A DNA stretch of 64,000 bases from Mesostigma viride. Its lineage: Eukaryota; Streptophyta; Mesostigmatophyceae; Mesostigmatales; Mesostigmataceae. Below the pieces are notes generated by a model. The model was not told the DNA's origin, did not search any database, and was given only the letters and a program-made list of their open reading frames with translations. A program made the translations under genes and the position numbers. Location of the stretch: assembly GCA_009746045.1 (NCBI GenBank), contig RPFO01000850.1, positions 106,001 through 170,000 on the forward strand, read 5' to 3'. Position 1 is the first letter of the stretch. Each line of letters starts with the position of its first letter. Of the stretch, positions 20,055 to 32,000 are shown piece after piece.

Positions 20055-21055
20055 GAGTACTAACTAGGCTGACTATGTACTCGAGTCACGACGCAGTGAG
20101 ATACGCCAAGCCGCCCGAAGCAGATCTCTGCATGCGCCACGTGTAACGAGGGTTCTGCTTGCGAATTCGAATTGCGATGAGCCGTTGCAGACGCGCCGCC
20201 TAGATGTTTGAATTTCATCAACGAGCCTTGAACGAGCTGGTAAAGTTTGCCTGCCCTTGCATCACCTTGCGCTGGCTATGCCGATTGCAGTCCAGCCGAC
20301 TGATAGTGGTGAAAGAATAAGCGCCCCCCTAAACCCGCATGCTCACGATGCTTGAAGAAAAAAAAGCAAAAGGCGCACTAGGATGCATGACAAGCCCTTT
20401 TGGAGCCCCAGTTTAGCATGATTCGGTCATCCGTTTCCAGCCATCGGCAGCGCCAACTCCGATACAGCTTACTATGGCGTAGTCGGTAGCCAGCTACACC
20501 GCTTTTCTTGCCTTTGTTACTACATGCAAACTTCAATTCGTTACATCGTGCGCCTGCGGCATATTTAAGAAAGCGGCTGCAAGCGCACCTTGCTGAGCCA
20601 GGTACACAATGTCTTCAGTCAGCGACCGCGTATGCATGCCACGTTTAGTCGCATCGAGTCGCGTAGACAATGCGTTCCGGATTAAATTGTTCACCGTTCA
20701 ATTGCTCAGCGCTGCCTGAATGCAGCGCGCTTTATTACTGATTCTGTCCTCTTTGCATGCATTGCAGTCGATTGTATGTTATTTTCACGTTGTCCATCTT
20801 TCCACTCGCTTTCATTGTTTACCAGATACCAAAAATCTCCCACCACGAGGTAGGCGACACTTCAATCTCGCTTATTTTACACCTGGCACACCTGGGCTTC
20901 TCTGTATGTGCCGATGCCCATCGTAAGTTGTTGAACGTTTTTTGCCCTCCATGGTTGCCAATTTTACTAGGAGTTCTTAGGAGCTCTCTCTCCATTGACT
21001 TCTCTGTCTCTTTTGCTTTGGCCATGCCATGTTAGTGTAATGTCTTCCTTGCTGC
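20055..21055. other. No gene recognised
   Basis: Unique-looking sequence with only short open frames; starts with a remnant of the 152-bp satellite. Confidence 0.5.
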
Positions 21056-21059
21056 CATG

Positions 21060-22240
21060 CTAGCGGGCCCACGTGCTTGTTCCTTGTCAAAGTAGGGAGG
21101 CTCGCGGGGTGGGTGGCTGGTCATGCTTGTACCTTATCAAGGGAGGGGCCCACGTAGGGTAGGTGGGTGGGCATGCGTGTACCTTGTCAAGGGAGGGATT
21201 CACGTATGGTAGGTGGGTGCACGAGCTTGGTCCTTGTCAAGAGGCACATACGTAGGGTAGGTGAGTGCACGTGCTTGTTCCTGGTCAGGGGAGGCATGGA
21301 TGTGGGGTAGGCATGTGCACGTGCTTATTCCTTGTCAAGGGAGGGACGCACGTAGTGTAGGTGAGTTCATGTGCTTGTTCCTTGTCAGAGGAGGGGTGCA
21401 CATAGGGTGGGTGGGTGCACGTGCTCGTTCCTTGTCAAGGGAGGCATGCATGTGGGGTAGGCATGTGCACGTGCTTGTTTCATGTCAAGGGAGGGATGCA
21501 GGTAGGGTAGGTGGGTGGGCTTGCTTGTTCCTTGTCAAGGGAGGGATGCACGTACGGTAGATGAGTGCACATGCTTGTTCCTTGTCAAAGGAGGGGGGCA
21601 TGTGGAGTAGGAATGTGCACATGGTTGTTCCATGTCAAGGGAGGGATGCAGGTAGGGTAGGTGGGTGGGCATGCTTGTACCTTATCAAGGGAGGGGCGGA
21701 CATAGGGTTGGTGGGTGCACGTGCTTGTTCGATGTCAAAGGAGGGACGCATGTGGGGTAGGCATGTGCACATGCTTGTTCCATGTCACAGGAGGGATGCA
21801 CGTAGGGTAGGTGGGTGCACGTGCTTGTTACTGGTCAGGGGAGGCATGGATGTGGGGTAGGCATGTGCACGTGCTTATTCCTTGTCAAGGGAGGGACGCG
21901 CGTAGTGTAGGTGAGTTCATGTGCTTGTTCCTTGTCGAAGGAGGGGTGCACACAGGGTGGGTGGGTGCACGTGCTCGTTCGATTCTTGTCAAGGGAGGCA
22001 TGCATGTGGGGTAGGCATGTGCACGTGCTTGTTCCTTGTCAAAGGAGGGGTGCACATAGGGTAGGTGGGTGCACGTGCCCGTTCGATTCTTGTCAAGGGA
22101 GCCGCATGTGCATGTGGGGTGGAGCATGTGCACGTGCTTGTTCCTTGTCAAGGGAGGGACACAACAGGGTATGTGGGTGGTTTTGCTGGTTCCTTGCCAT
22201 GGGAGGGACGTAATAGGGTAGGTGAGTGCACGCATCATTT
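21060..22240 (+). repeat. Degenerate ~55-60-bp minisatellite, about 20 copies
   Basis: Consensus blocks CTTGTTCCTTGTCAAGGGAG, GGATGCACGTAGGGTAGG and TGGGTGCACGTG repeat irregularly. Open frames within it (Cys/Gly/Arg-rich) follow the repeat and are not credible genes. Confidence 0.9.
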
Positions 22241-22520
22241 TTTTCCTTATTCTCAGCCCATCAACTAGAACTTTCAGCTGCCAGTCCTCACTAGTCTACG
22301 ACCGTAACTGCATTCGGGTTCATGTGAAATACGTTGCGTTTTTCTTGGACGGCATGGAAGATGCTGTCATTTTCAAGAGAGGGATGCACGTACGTATTGG
22401 TGGTGGTGCACGCATCGTCCCTTTTCTTACTAGTTGCCTGTGTACTAGAAATTTCAACTGCTATTCCTCGCTACCGTATGGCCGTAACTGCATTCGGGGC
22501 ATTTCGCGTTTTCTATGAGT
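22240..22520 (+). repeat. Imperfect tandem duplication of ~170 bp
   Basis: Two related blocks, each with GGTGCACGCATC, CTTATT/CTTACT, AACTAGAA(A/C)TTTCA(A/G)CTGC and GGCCGTAACTGCATTCGGG, starting near 22,225 and 22,405. Confidence 0.6.
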
Positions 22521-22959
22521 GCGTGACAGTTGCTGTCTTACTTGGACAAAGGCGGAATGAACTGCAGGCAATCCGGAATGATTAAGACGGGAAGTTGGTC
22601 AACTCGCACGAAAAGCGGAGCCGCCATATGGACGGCGGTACCTTTCAAATCAACAAGGGCGATTACCCCTGGCCGAGCGGACTTGAGGGTGACAACAGCT
22701 TCAAGACGCCACCCTCATCGGCCAAGGTTCTACTGCCGTAACGGCTTAATTTATTACCTAAGATGTTCCGTGAACTTCATGTGCGTCATCTCCACGATTT
22801 CATCATGAAGCCCACGTTGACAACATCGGATGGAAGTGATTCGTGCAATTGATTATTAATGACTTTTTAAACATTTTAATGAAATGCCTAATTCAAAAAT
22901 GCATCTTGAAAAGCACCATATCATGCAAGCCACTCACCATAGCCGGGGTCAATGCATTT
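22521..22959. other. No gene recognised
   Basis: Short region between the tandem duplication and the right subterminal array. Nothing identified. Confidence 0.5.
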
Positions 22960-23465
22960 TAGAATTCGGGGCCATAACCCGGACAGGCTGCGCTGTACAG
23001 TAGGCATGGGTTACTATTATTACTGGGGCATAACCGGCCCCGTAACCACCGCAGTAGCCAGGGTCAACTACTGGGCCGTAACTACTGCAGGTTACGGGAC
23101 GGTTGACGGACCCGTAACCAGGCCAGTAGCCAGGCCCGGTTATCAGAACTGGTCCCGTAACCATGCCGGTAACCCATCCCGGTTCTCAGAACTGGTCCCG
23201 TAACCATAGTACTGTACCAGTTTACCGCCCGGTAACTTCTACTTGGGCCGTAACCATGACCGTAACCCAGATAGGTTACGGGCATGGTTACGGCTCCGGT
23301 AAAAGTTACCGCCCAGTAAACGTTCCGGTAACTATTACCGCCCGGTAACCATTACCGGCCGGTATTTAGTCTGTTGCATTCCGGGTTACCGGCCGGTAAC
23401 TTGGCCGGTAACCTTAAACGTACATGGTTACTGGCCAGTAACCGCCCCGGTAACCTCAACCGGGG
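22960..23465. repeat. Right subterminal GGTAAC/GTTACC motif array
   Basis: About 25 scattered copies of motifs such as CCCGTAACCA, GCCGGTAAC, GGTTACGGG and CCAGTAACC, both strands. Mirrors the left array, although the two are not a simple long inverted repeat. Confidence 0.65.
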
Positions 23466-23480
23466 CGTTTACGCCCCATA

Positions 23481-23496
23481 AAATTAACTCCTAGTG
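23481..23496 (-). repeat. CACTA-type terminal inverted repeat, right
   Basis: Reads CACTAGGAGTTAATTT on the minus strand. It lies in the reading frame of the gypsy gag/pro transition, which it ends. Confidence 0.8.
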
Positions 23497-23500
23497 ACAC

Positions 23501-26141
23501 CATAGGGCCCCAACAAGTGCCGTCCTCGCTCATTGCCTGGAAAGCGATAGCCGGGGACCCATCAGGGTGCTTTGCCACCGTGACTGTCCTCGGCACCCGT
23601 GACATCCGCTCCTCGGCCAGGTTGCTTCCCGGGGCATGGTTGGTGCTGGGACGTCTGCCGGGTTTGCCGGCATAACTGGCATGGTGACCCGCCGCGCAGT
23701 TTCCGCCACCGGCAATGTGCGTGCGTCTGGGCTGTCGGCGCACCGCTGCAGTGCCGCAGCTGCTTGGTGCACCAACGTGATGCCCCGCTGCCCGCAGCCA
23801 TCAATCACTTGCCTGGCAGAAAACAAGGGAGCATCAATCACTCCATCCACTGGCAAGAATGGTGGCAGCTTGCGCCGCTGCTCGGCGTCGGCGGGGTTCG
23901 GGTGCTCCAGCAGCGATGCCTCACCGCCGGTTGAACCTGCCGGGAACGATGCAGGAAGCTGGGGTGGCCCCCCCTCACCATTGCCCGTGGTTGGTAGGAA
24001 CGACGGCAATGCCCGTGCCTGCTTGCCTCGGGTAGCTGCCTGGACCTCGACGGCATGGATAGGAGCCCAGAACAAGTCGGGTTGCTCCACCAGCGTATAC
24101 GCGTCATACGCTTCCATCCCCGCCGCCTGCCCACTCGGTTGGCTGGGTGACGCCGGCGCTGCCGATACCTCAGCTGCCTGCTCTGTTGGCGTGCTGTCGG
24201 CCGCCACCATGGCCGCTGCATGTGCTTGCACGGTCTTGGTGACCACTGGGTACTTGCACCCTGCCGGAGCATGGGCGGGCGTTCCAGCCGCGTGCTCCTT
24301 CTTGCACTGGGCTGGGCAGGCCCGCTTCACGTGATCTGGCTTCCCGCAGATCCAACATGCCTTGTGCGGGTCAGCCGTCGCCTGGCCGGTGCTGCTGGAG
24401 GCCGTGTTGTCGCCCCCCGCGCTGGCTGGCTTGTCCGCCTGCGACCCAAACTGCCGGCTGCTTGGTCCACCCCTTCCACCGCTGGACCCTCCACCGCCTG
24501 ATTGCGCGCCACCCACCCTGTTACCCTTGTGCGCTTGGGCGACTTCTTGGCGTACCAGCTCCACTAGGTCCGGGAGACCCCGTGCCTGTCGCCGGTTGAA
24601 CGCATGCACTTCCGTGCACAGCTGGGCCAGGTCCCAATGACAACCAAATCTAGGTTGTGGGATCATGGCAGCTTTTGGACCCAACGCCTTGAGCCACTTC
24701 TCACACGCCTCCGCCTCCGTCCATGCCGGGACCTCATCCCGCAAGACCTCCAGGCGGTCCATCGTGGCGTCAGGCGACTCCTTGTCCCCCACCTTGAAAT
24801 CATGCCACTCCGCCTCCGCCTTGGTGGAGGAGTGGGCGTACTTGGCGCGCAGCAGTTCCCACAGCTCCTCGGCAGGGTCGACGTCAAATACCACGTGTTG
24901 GTAGTCCGGCAAGCCTTGTTGGTCGCGCCTGTACCACACATCGGATCTTCCCGTCTTCAGCGCCACCTCATGGTAGCCTGTGACCCACCGCTGCACCAGC
25001 TTTTGCGTGTTGCCCGAGAAAAACATTGGGATGTTGTCCATCTCAAAGGACTTCGGCAGCTGGTTATGCGTGACGATATACTGCTGGTGCAGCCAAGTCT
25101 TATATTTCCAATAGGCTTGGTTGATGTCAACAAGCCCACCGTCAGCAGTATACCTGTCCTTGAGCTCCACCTGCGCTTGCACCGGCATTCCCACCTTGGA
25201 TCCCTCAATCGGCGACCCATTGTAGCCCACCGGCATGCTTGGCGTCCTTGGTAGAGTAGCCACAAACCTCGGCTCCAGCCCATAGCCTCGTTCCACCGTG
25301 TATGGACTGCCTCGCTGCAATCCCGGAATGATGCCTGGCCGCACCCACGGTGTTTGTAGCCGTGGCGTCGCTGGGTTTGTTGGTGCCGGCGCATGCGGCA
25401 CGCCAAAAGAAAACCCAGTTTGTGCACTAGGCATCCCAGGCACATGCTGCCGCGACGCCTGCATCTGTGGCGCTTGCGCCTGTGGCTGCACGGATGGTGC
25501 CTGCGACATTAAAGGCACCTGCGACTGCAACACCTGCGCTTGGGGCTGCCAAACTTGCGCCTGCGGCTGCAACACTTGCGGCTGTGGTGTGGTAGGTGCG
25601 GCGCTGGTGTCAGCGTTGCTTGCGCGGTCCACGTCGCGTGCAGACTTGCAATCTGCGCCGCCAACTGCGCCGTCTGCTGCTGCTGCAACTGCATAGCCTG
25701 CTGTTGCTGCTGCATCTGTTGTTGGGATTGTGCTACATGTTGCAAAATCTGCTGCAACACATCCGCACCCACCCCCTGGCTGGCACTTGGCCCCGGCGCT
25801 AGCCCGGTGCCTGCCAACCCGCTGAGCCGTATCTGCGATGATGGTGTGATGGGAAGTACTGTTCCATCTTGAGGACCTGCCGCGCTGCCACCCAGCCCTC
25901 CGTTGACGACCGATGTGTCACCACCACCACCACCAACGCCACCACTCCGATCGGCGACCCCCCCCCCATTGCCCATCCCGGAACCCGAGGCTGCTGGTGG
26001 GACGAGTGGCCCATTGCCGTTGTCGCCAGTTGGCAAGGATGCCTGCGTGCCTGCAGCATCACCCTGCCGCGGTGCGCCATCCACCACCGTGCCTTGGTTG
26101 GGGTTGGCGCCCCCTTGATGTTGACCATCTTGGTCTGCCAT
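23501..26141 (-). pseudogene. Gag polyprotein of the gypsy-like element, with CCHC zinc knuckle
   Basis: Structural protein that packages element RNA. It starts at ATG 26,141 (MADQDGQHQGGANPNQG..). Order: Gly/Ala-rich N-terminus; Gln-rich segment (QQQMQQQQQAMQLQQQQ, about 25,670-25,740); capsid-like helical region (LVQRWVTGYHEVALKTGRSD.. to ..PRFGCHWDLAQLCTEVHAFN, about 25,000-24,600); Gly/Ser linker; zinc knuckle CWICGKPDHVKRAC (CX2CX4HX4C, about 24,315-24,360); then a spacer to protease ending ..EDGTCWGPMV at 23,501. Frame changes near 25.5-25.6 kb and 23.55-23.75 kb break it. The CACTA-type element begins directly after. Confidence 0.8.
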
Positions 26142-26186
26142 CAAGCTTCGTGCTTGTGCTCTCGTGAGCACCGTTTCTGCAACCAA

Positions 26187-26816
26187 TCACTGGGCTACAG
26201 AGTGAGCAGACGTAGTGCAAAATCAGTATGCACCACAGGGCCACCACTTGGCCCCTTCAACTTGCTGGCACCACACCAGATGCACAGGGCAAGGAGAAAA
26301 AAAACAATTGCCTGAAAGCTGAAAACCAATGCTGCTTCAGGACCTGCTTGCAAGCTGCCTGCCTTGACAGCCTTGCACAGCCAGCTTTACCTCTATTCCT
26401 AGTATTCAGGAAGAGGCCTCAGCCTTGACCAAGCTTACCTACCAACTCTCAGTTAGCTCTGTGTGGATAAGACGAGAAGCCAGTGCCAACTGCACTTCTC
26501 AAAAGGTGAGACCTGAGAGTGAGGTATGACTAGGTTAGGCTTCACACTGTGTTCTTTGTTGCAAATGAAATAACGTTTTATTACCAATACTCTACCTAAC
26601 TTGGCAGCTCTGTTTCAGCAATGGCTGGGCTCGATGAAAGAAAGGAGGGCTGGCCACACTTGCCACGCACCACCATGACCAAGACAGAGTTCAAGGATCC
26701 ACACAGAGCTACATCCAACGCCCTGGTGGAAAACACACTTATCCCAATGAATGCCTCTCACTTACGCAATATCTTGCGTCAGCCTTACCTCGTAGCCACG
26801 CTCAGTATCTGATCCT
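26187..26816 (-). other. Probable 5' leader / LTR region of the gypsy-like element
   Basis: Non-coding on the minus strand upstream of gag; contains an AATAAA-like AT stretch on minus near 26,575. LTR borders and primer-binding site could not be fixed because the 3' LTR partner is missing from the window. Confidence 0.35.
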
Positions 26817-27152
26817 GACGACAACCGCTTTGTCGTCCATACTGCTTCAATTACACCAAAGCTACTCCGTGGCACTCGGCTTTGGTCAGCACCAAGACCT
26901 AAAAGTACACAAAATCCTAAGTCGTTGTCTGCAACGACTCCCTGTTCCGCATATGAAACATATCATCTAGCACTTTCTCTTTAGACGACAAAATCAACTA
27001 GACAACCTGGGTAGGCCAGAAATCCCAGACGACAAAATGCCCTTGTCGCAGATCACTCCAGTGTCGGCTTGCCGACCCCTGAGCTTGCCAAACAACTATA
27101 TCATCAAGCATGTACGACAACTAGCTGGCCCTGACGAGAAAACTGCCTCGTC
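26817..27152. repeat. Degenerate ~105-bp tandem repeat marked by GACGA/TCGTC hairpins
   Basis: Hairpins at 26,817-26,837 (GACGACA..TGTCGTC), 26,919-26,939 (AGTCGTT..AACGACT), 27,028-27,049 (GACGACAAA..TTGTCG) and 27,133-27,152 (CTGACGAG..CTCGTC) recur every ~100-110 bp, each followed by GGCTTGCC- and ATATCA-like motifs. Located where the gypsy 5' LTR/U3 is expected. Confidence 0.6.
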
Positions 27153-28969
27153 GCATTCACAAAAGCGGCTTGCCAGCCTGCCGAATATCAATGCCAATAT
27201 TGCACGACATTATCTACCTGCAGCGGACAGTTCTCGAGATCAATAACGCGCCAGCTTGCGTGCACGTGCATGTTCAGCCTGCACGATCCGCATAATTGCC
27301 AGGCTGGCAGCCTAGCTTGGTCCGTGTTGTAGTCCAGCAGCCAGTGCGTGCTGCTTGCCAGCGTTGGCACTGACCTCCTGGTGACGCATGTCAGTACCGC
27401 TGTCAACTCCCAGTGCTGCGCGTCGCGCTACGGCGCATGCGTTGCTCCCGTAAGGCCCAAATGCCAAAGGCATAACAACTCGCACACGCGCAATGCCTAG
27501 CTGCCTCGCCTCGTCCCCCGGGCCGGCCGCATGGCGGCCCCGCGTAAAGCCAATACTCGTGCGAATCGGAACGGCGCGCAACAGCAGGTGTACCTTCGCT
27601 TATTAACATAGAAGAATTGTTAAACCGTCTTTTGACTACATGATTCATACTGATTGGGATCTCTAAGAAGCTTTGACAGGGTGGTCGATGAGTCCCTCCA
27701 GGGCATGGGTACTCGTCGACCATGGTGACCTTCATGCCGCTTTTACATGCCGAAATGATGGGAAAAGCTGTAGCGAAAATATGAATCCCATGAAGAGAAA
27801 AAACTGCAGAGAACGGTGAACGCCATGCAGCGCATAATAAGGCACGACACACAAATGAAACAAAGAAATGAGTTCAAGCATGTCAGCAACTAGGCTGCTG
27901 CTCAGCATGCCCTAATTCCCCTGAGTAGCGTGTAGAGGCGAGAATTCCGAGCAATATCCACTTAAGCTGTCCAAGGGCACAACCAGAACAGGCCTAGAAT
28001 ATTACAGGGGATCCTAGACACTTCAATGTCCTCTTTCCATGCGATTCAGTACCTTCATGGCTCAAAGGGGGTTCGCACCAACAGTGCAGATTTAAGAGAC
28101 TTTCACAGATCACGAGGTTGAGGCTGAGGTATTGTTTTGTCGGCACCACCTAATGCCTGGCGCGGGCTCAACCCAAGGCCTCCTTAGCATGAAGCTCATT
28201 TTACAAGAACCCTTCCGAGCTTTCAAGACTGGCACATGGTGAGTCCCAACTATTTTGAAAGTAGCCTGCTAGGTCTGCGGGCTTTAGCTGGGATGCCCAT
28301 GATCCGTCTAGTGTCATTGCTAAGCTTCAATGGACCCAATAAATCTTGTCTGTCTGCCAGATGAAGAACTATGATGATGCCAGGCAGAGGTAGCTAGTCA
28401 GCAAGCCAGCTTTGCACGGCGACTCCCCACCCGGGCAGGAGATTGCGCATCTCAAATAGATAGATAAACCTGCTACAGGCTCCATGTCACGAATGGCATG
28501 AAGGGTGAGGTTAGCCGTACTCGTCGCCATCTCTGCATTACAAATTGTCATGCCGTTACACCCCAACGTAGAGGTGCCCTAAACCCTAAACTCCAAACCC
28601 AATGGTGGGGAGAGGATCAGCCGATGACGGTGCCCACATGCTTTGAAATGATACACCAAGTGCTGTGTTCCCAGCTGTGCAGTCCACGCACGAATTCTCA
28701 CGTAACAAGCTTGGAATTCCACTGCGAGAGAGCTGTGTGCCACTTGTGATAACACAACTCCAACATGCTGTCAAGGCAGGCGCAGTCACTCTTCAAAGAG
28801 CTATATCTCTCATCGCATATTATGGGAAATGAGGAAATAAAGGAATAAAACGTAATGAAAATGAAATCACGTGTTAGTACGTGTTATTGAGCTCTTCATA
28901 CCTACGTAGCACACAAATCCATGGTAGGGAGGAAATGGGACCGTCTTTGAGCATGCCTGATGCCAGCAT
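27153..28969. other. No gene recognised
   Basis: About 1.8 kb without a supportable gene. A 149-codon minus frame (27,403-27,852) has no recognisable domain. CCTAAACCCTAAA at about 28,578-28,590 resembles two telomere-type units but is too short to mean more. Confidence 0.5.
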
Positions 28970-28974
28970 TTACA
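28970..28974 (-). terminator. TGTAA polyadenylation signal of the TMEM128-like gene
   Basis: TGTAA on minus 57 nt past the stop codon at 29,031. TGTAA is the characteristic green-algal polyadenylation signal. Confidence 0.55.
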
Positions 28975-29030
28975 ATTCATACTTGCGGCTGCCACGGAAG
29001 AACCCCAAAAGGAAACGTCAGTCGAATTTT

Positions 29031-32000
29031 CTATAGACAATTATACACTGCTATGTTCACGAATATATATGGTCCCTGAGAAACAGAGGGGAAATTCTGC
29101 AAGCATGACAGCCAGCACATCAACATGTGCTTGGCAAGCGTCCCCTCGCAACTTACCAGGACGATCGGCGTGAGAAGCCCGTAGATGGGCCAGAGAGCTA
29201 CCAAGAAGCTGCACAAACGCGATCGGAACACCCCAGGCAGGCGGTGGAAGTGGGGAGCAGCCTGGTTCAGGTGGCACGGCCACAGATGGGCGTCAAAACA
29301 AGTGCAAGACAACGACGAGCAGAGTGCCTGCAATGGTTCTAAACAACGCATAAAATGCCCCATTTGTCCTTTGCAGCCATCTGCCACGGAATCACTACCG
29401 GCAGGCAGCATGTACCGGCTTGATGCCCGAAGGCAGCACTCAGGTAAGGCAGGAGTGGAGCAGGCAGAATGATACAAAATCCCCTCATGCTACCTGGCAG
29501 CAGTATGCACTCGCTTACGTTGCGCACTTACAACATGAAACTATTTGATGTCGCAAACACCTGCACGCAGCGCAAGTAAGTGTCCACGGCACCTCCACGA
29601 TTATTGAGCACACAACCATGCGGACAACCAGGGTACCTTGAGATGGAACGGTGCCCTGTGCTTCTGCATGGCTTCCCTCAAACCCGCACGGCTGCCCGCC
29701 CACCGACGAAACACGCGCTTGGTTGCCCAGCGCGTGCCTACCTGCATGCCCAGCACGCGCTTGGTTGCCCAGCGCGTGCCTACCTGCATGCCCAGCACGC
29801 GCTTGGTTGCCCAGCGCATGCCTACCTGCATGCCCAGCACGCGCTTGGTTGCCCAGCGCGTGCCTACCTGCATCCCCAGCACGCGCTTGGTTGCCCAGCG
29901 CGTGTCGGTAGACCTGCATGCCCACCACGCGCTTGGTTGCCCAGCACGTGCCTACCTGCATGCCCAGCACGGTCTTGGTTGCCCAGCACGTGCCTACCTG
30001 CATGCCCAGCACGCGCTTGGTTGCCCAGCGCGTGCCTACCTGCATGCCCACCACGCGCTTGGTTGCCCAGCGCGTGTCGGTAGACCTGCATGCCCACCAC
30101 GCGCTTGGTTGCCCAGCACGTGCCTACCTGCATGCCCAGCACGGTCTTGGTTGCCCAGCGCGTGCCTAGCTGCACGCCCAACACGAGCTTGGTTGCCCAG
30201 TGCGTGCCTACCTGCATCCCCAGCACGCGCTTCGTTGCCCAGCACGTGCCTACCTGCATCCCCAGCACGCGCTTGGTTGCCCAGCGCGTGCCTACCTGCA
30301 TGCCCAACACGCGCTTGGTTGCCCAGCGAGGGCCTGTAGACCTGCACGCCCAACACGCGCTTGGTTGCCCAGCGCGTGCCGGTACACCTGCATGCCCAGC
30401 ACGCGCTTGGTTGCCCAGCGCGTGCCTGCCTGCATGCCCAGCCAGCGTGAGCCGGGCTCTGCTTCTACTGGCATCCAAAGCAAAGGGCGGCTCGCCGCCA
30501 CCTGACATGGGGACATACAAGACGGTTGCCAGCAGGCCCGCGGCCGTTGCACTTGGAATGGCCCGCGGCGCCGCGACCGTCCAGTCCCGCTGCTCGCGCT
30601 TGGTGCGGGGAAGCCACAGGACGAGGTACAGGAAGATCGCTAGGTTGAGGACGACACACACGCTGCCCAGCCACAGCGGGCGCCTGCAAGGAGGGAAGCC
30701 ACCCATGGGCCAACACGCGCCAACAAGAAGAGCGCAAGTCATCATAGAGCGGAATCATCGGCAGCGCAACATCGAAAGAAAGGTCAGTAAATGTGGCCGC
30801 CGTAATGGTTGAGGTCCTTGTTTCTGTAAATGTATTAGCATGGAAAAAGCATTTAACACATAGCAGAAAAAGAATTATAATGGACGGCCCTATAGTAAGT
30901 GTCACCGCGGACAAAGGCACAACAAATTCTTGCTGGGATGTGAGTCAAGGCAGGGCATCCGGCCATAATGAGCACAGACATGGTGCCCACCATCTCGTCT
31001 GATTGCCACGTACTGTACACCCGGTGGTGCTACTTGGTAGCTTGCAAAACCAGGCAATTGCTTGATCACTGCGCTTGATGGCCTGCAATGCTGGTGAGAC
31101 GGACTTAGCTGGCACTGCTTGTGTGGCAACACTCGGTACTGTGGCTCCCTGGATAGTAGCCCCACACTATCGTTAGCCCCACAACATCTTGATACATAAT
31201 CTTGTTTCCTACTTTCTTTCTCCGTGGTTGTTGATGCTGGCTGTGGCTGCCGGGCAGGCATCAAGCTAACACAAGTTGGGAACAAACCTGACCACGCCCT
31301 TGGTAGGGGAAGTGTGAAAATAAAGTAGGATGGCAGTTTTACTTCAGACGACTTAGATACAAAATCTCTCCATTAAGACATCATTGTACGAGCTAGCGGA
31401 ATAATACTGCCTGCACTTAAAATATGTTACAATGAGCCATACAAATGAGCATTATACTAGTAGACCATCATAATACCGTACAACAAAAGTTTAAAAATTA
31501 AACAGCTCGGCCATCTTGTTTTCACAAGGCCTACGGTTCCCCAGGCTCCCAAGGGCAGCTTGCATTAGGAGCATCTGGTTGGGGTGCAATCTCGCCAATT
31601 TCTCAAGAAGAAACAAAGAAATCGATGTCTGACGTAACCTGGTCAGGAAAGGAGAAGGAAACGCTTACGTCTTGGCTGGCAGGCGGGAGGCGCATACCTA
31701 ATCTCGCTCTTTGACTACCGTGCAATGTCCATGTCAGTACATTGGTTAAACTATAGCGTTGGCGATAGCCTAAGCTGAGAGGAAGGAGTGATGCACAGAG
31801 TTTCCGTCTCATCTCGTCAAGACAATACCATATGACGCAGGTGATCCCCATTTCGCACGAAATAGCTAGCATTAGTCTAAAACGTCAACCCAGGTTACAG
31901 AGGACGTGGTGAGTGACAGTCCGCAATCGCCGCTACCTGCTAATCCGAGGATCGTGAATGATCAAGTCCACAAGATTTCTGTGCCAGTCTCCGAAGTAAA

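Larger units (their letters stand above)
9008..23496. mobile_element. 14.5-kb element with CACTA-type termini inside the gypsy gag/pro junction
   Basis: Termini CACTAGGAGTTAATTT (9,008-9,023) and its exact inverted copy (23,481-23,496). Both flanks belong to the same gypsy element on the same strand, Gag ending at ..EDGTCWGPMV and protease beginning just after, so everything between was inserted. Next to each end are arrays of GGTAAC/GTTACC-type motifs (9,030-9,350; 22,960-23,465), as in the subterminal binding sites of En/Spm (CACTA) elements. The interior carries LINE pieces, satellites and microsatellites. No CACTA transposase was recognised, so the copy is probably non-autonomous and expanded by later insertions. 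Confidence 0.7.
880..26186 (-). mobile_element. Ty3/gypsy-like retrotransposon carrying a DNA methyltransferase domain; decayed, split by two insertions
   Basis: The minus-strand order is Gag (CCHC), aspartic protease, C5-DNA methyltransferase, RT, RNase H. Seen: each domain has family motifs, and the pieces on either side of the two insertions rejoin logically. The segment ending at 6,661 on minus (..LFRRQHRL) continues into the one starting at 2,208 (SQAELEFVQQQ..). Frameshifts occur in gag, at protease/methyltransferase, inside the methyltransferase and between RT and RNase H, so the copy is dead. Integrase and clear LTRs were not found: the 3' side stops near position 880, and the 5' LTR is presumably somewhere in 26.2-27.5 kb. 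The assignment to Ty3/gypsy rests on RT-RNase H order and motifs. The presence of a methyltransferase in pol is unusual. Confidence 0.85.

Noticed and set aside
21060-22240. CRISPR-like array
   Set aside because: Units are degenerate throughout, without a conserved repeat alternating with unique spacers, and the genome is eukaryotic.
28575-28600. Interstitial telomere repeat (CCTAAACCCTAAA)
   Set aside because: Only about two units; expected by chance.
29580-30339. Ala/Pro/Cys-rich repeat proteins on both strands
   Set aside because: Frames of the 42-bp intronic minisatellite; the real exons lie outside it.
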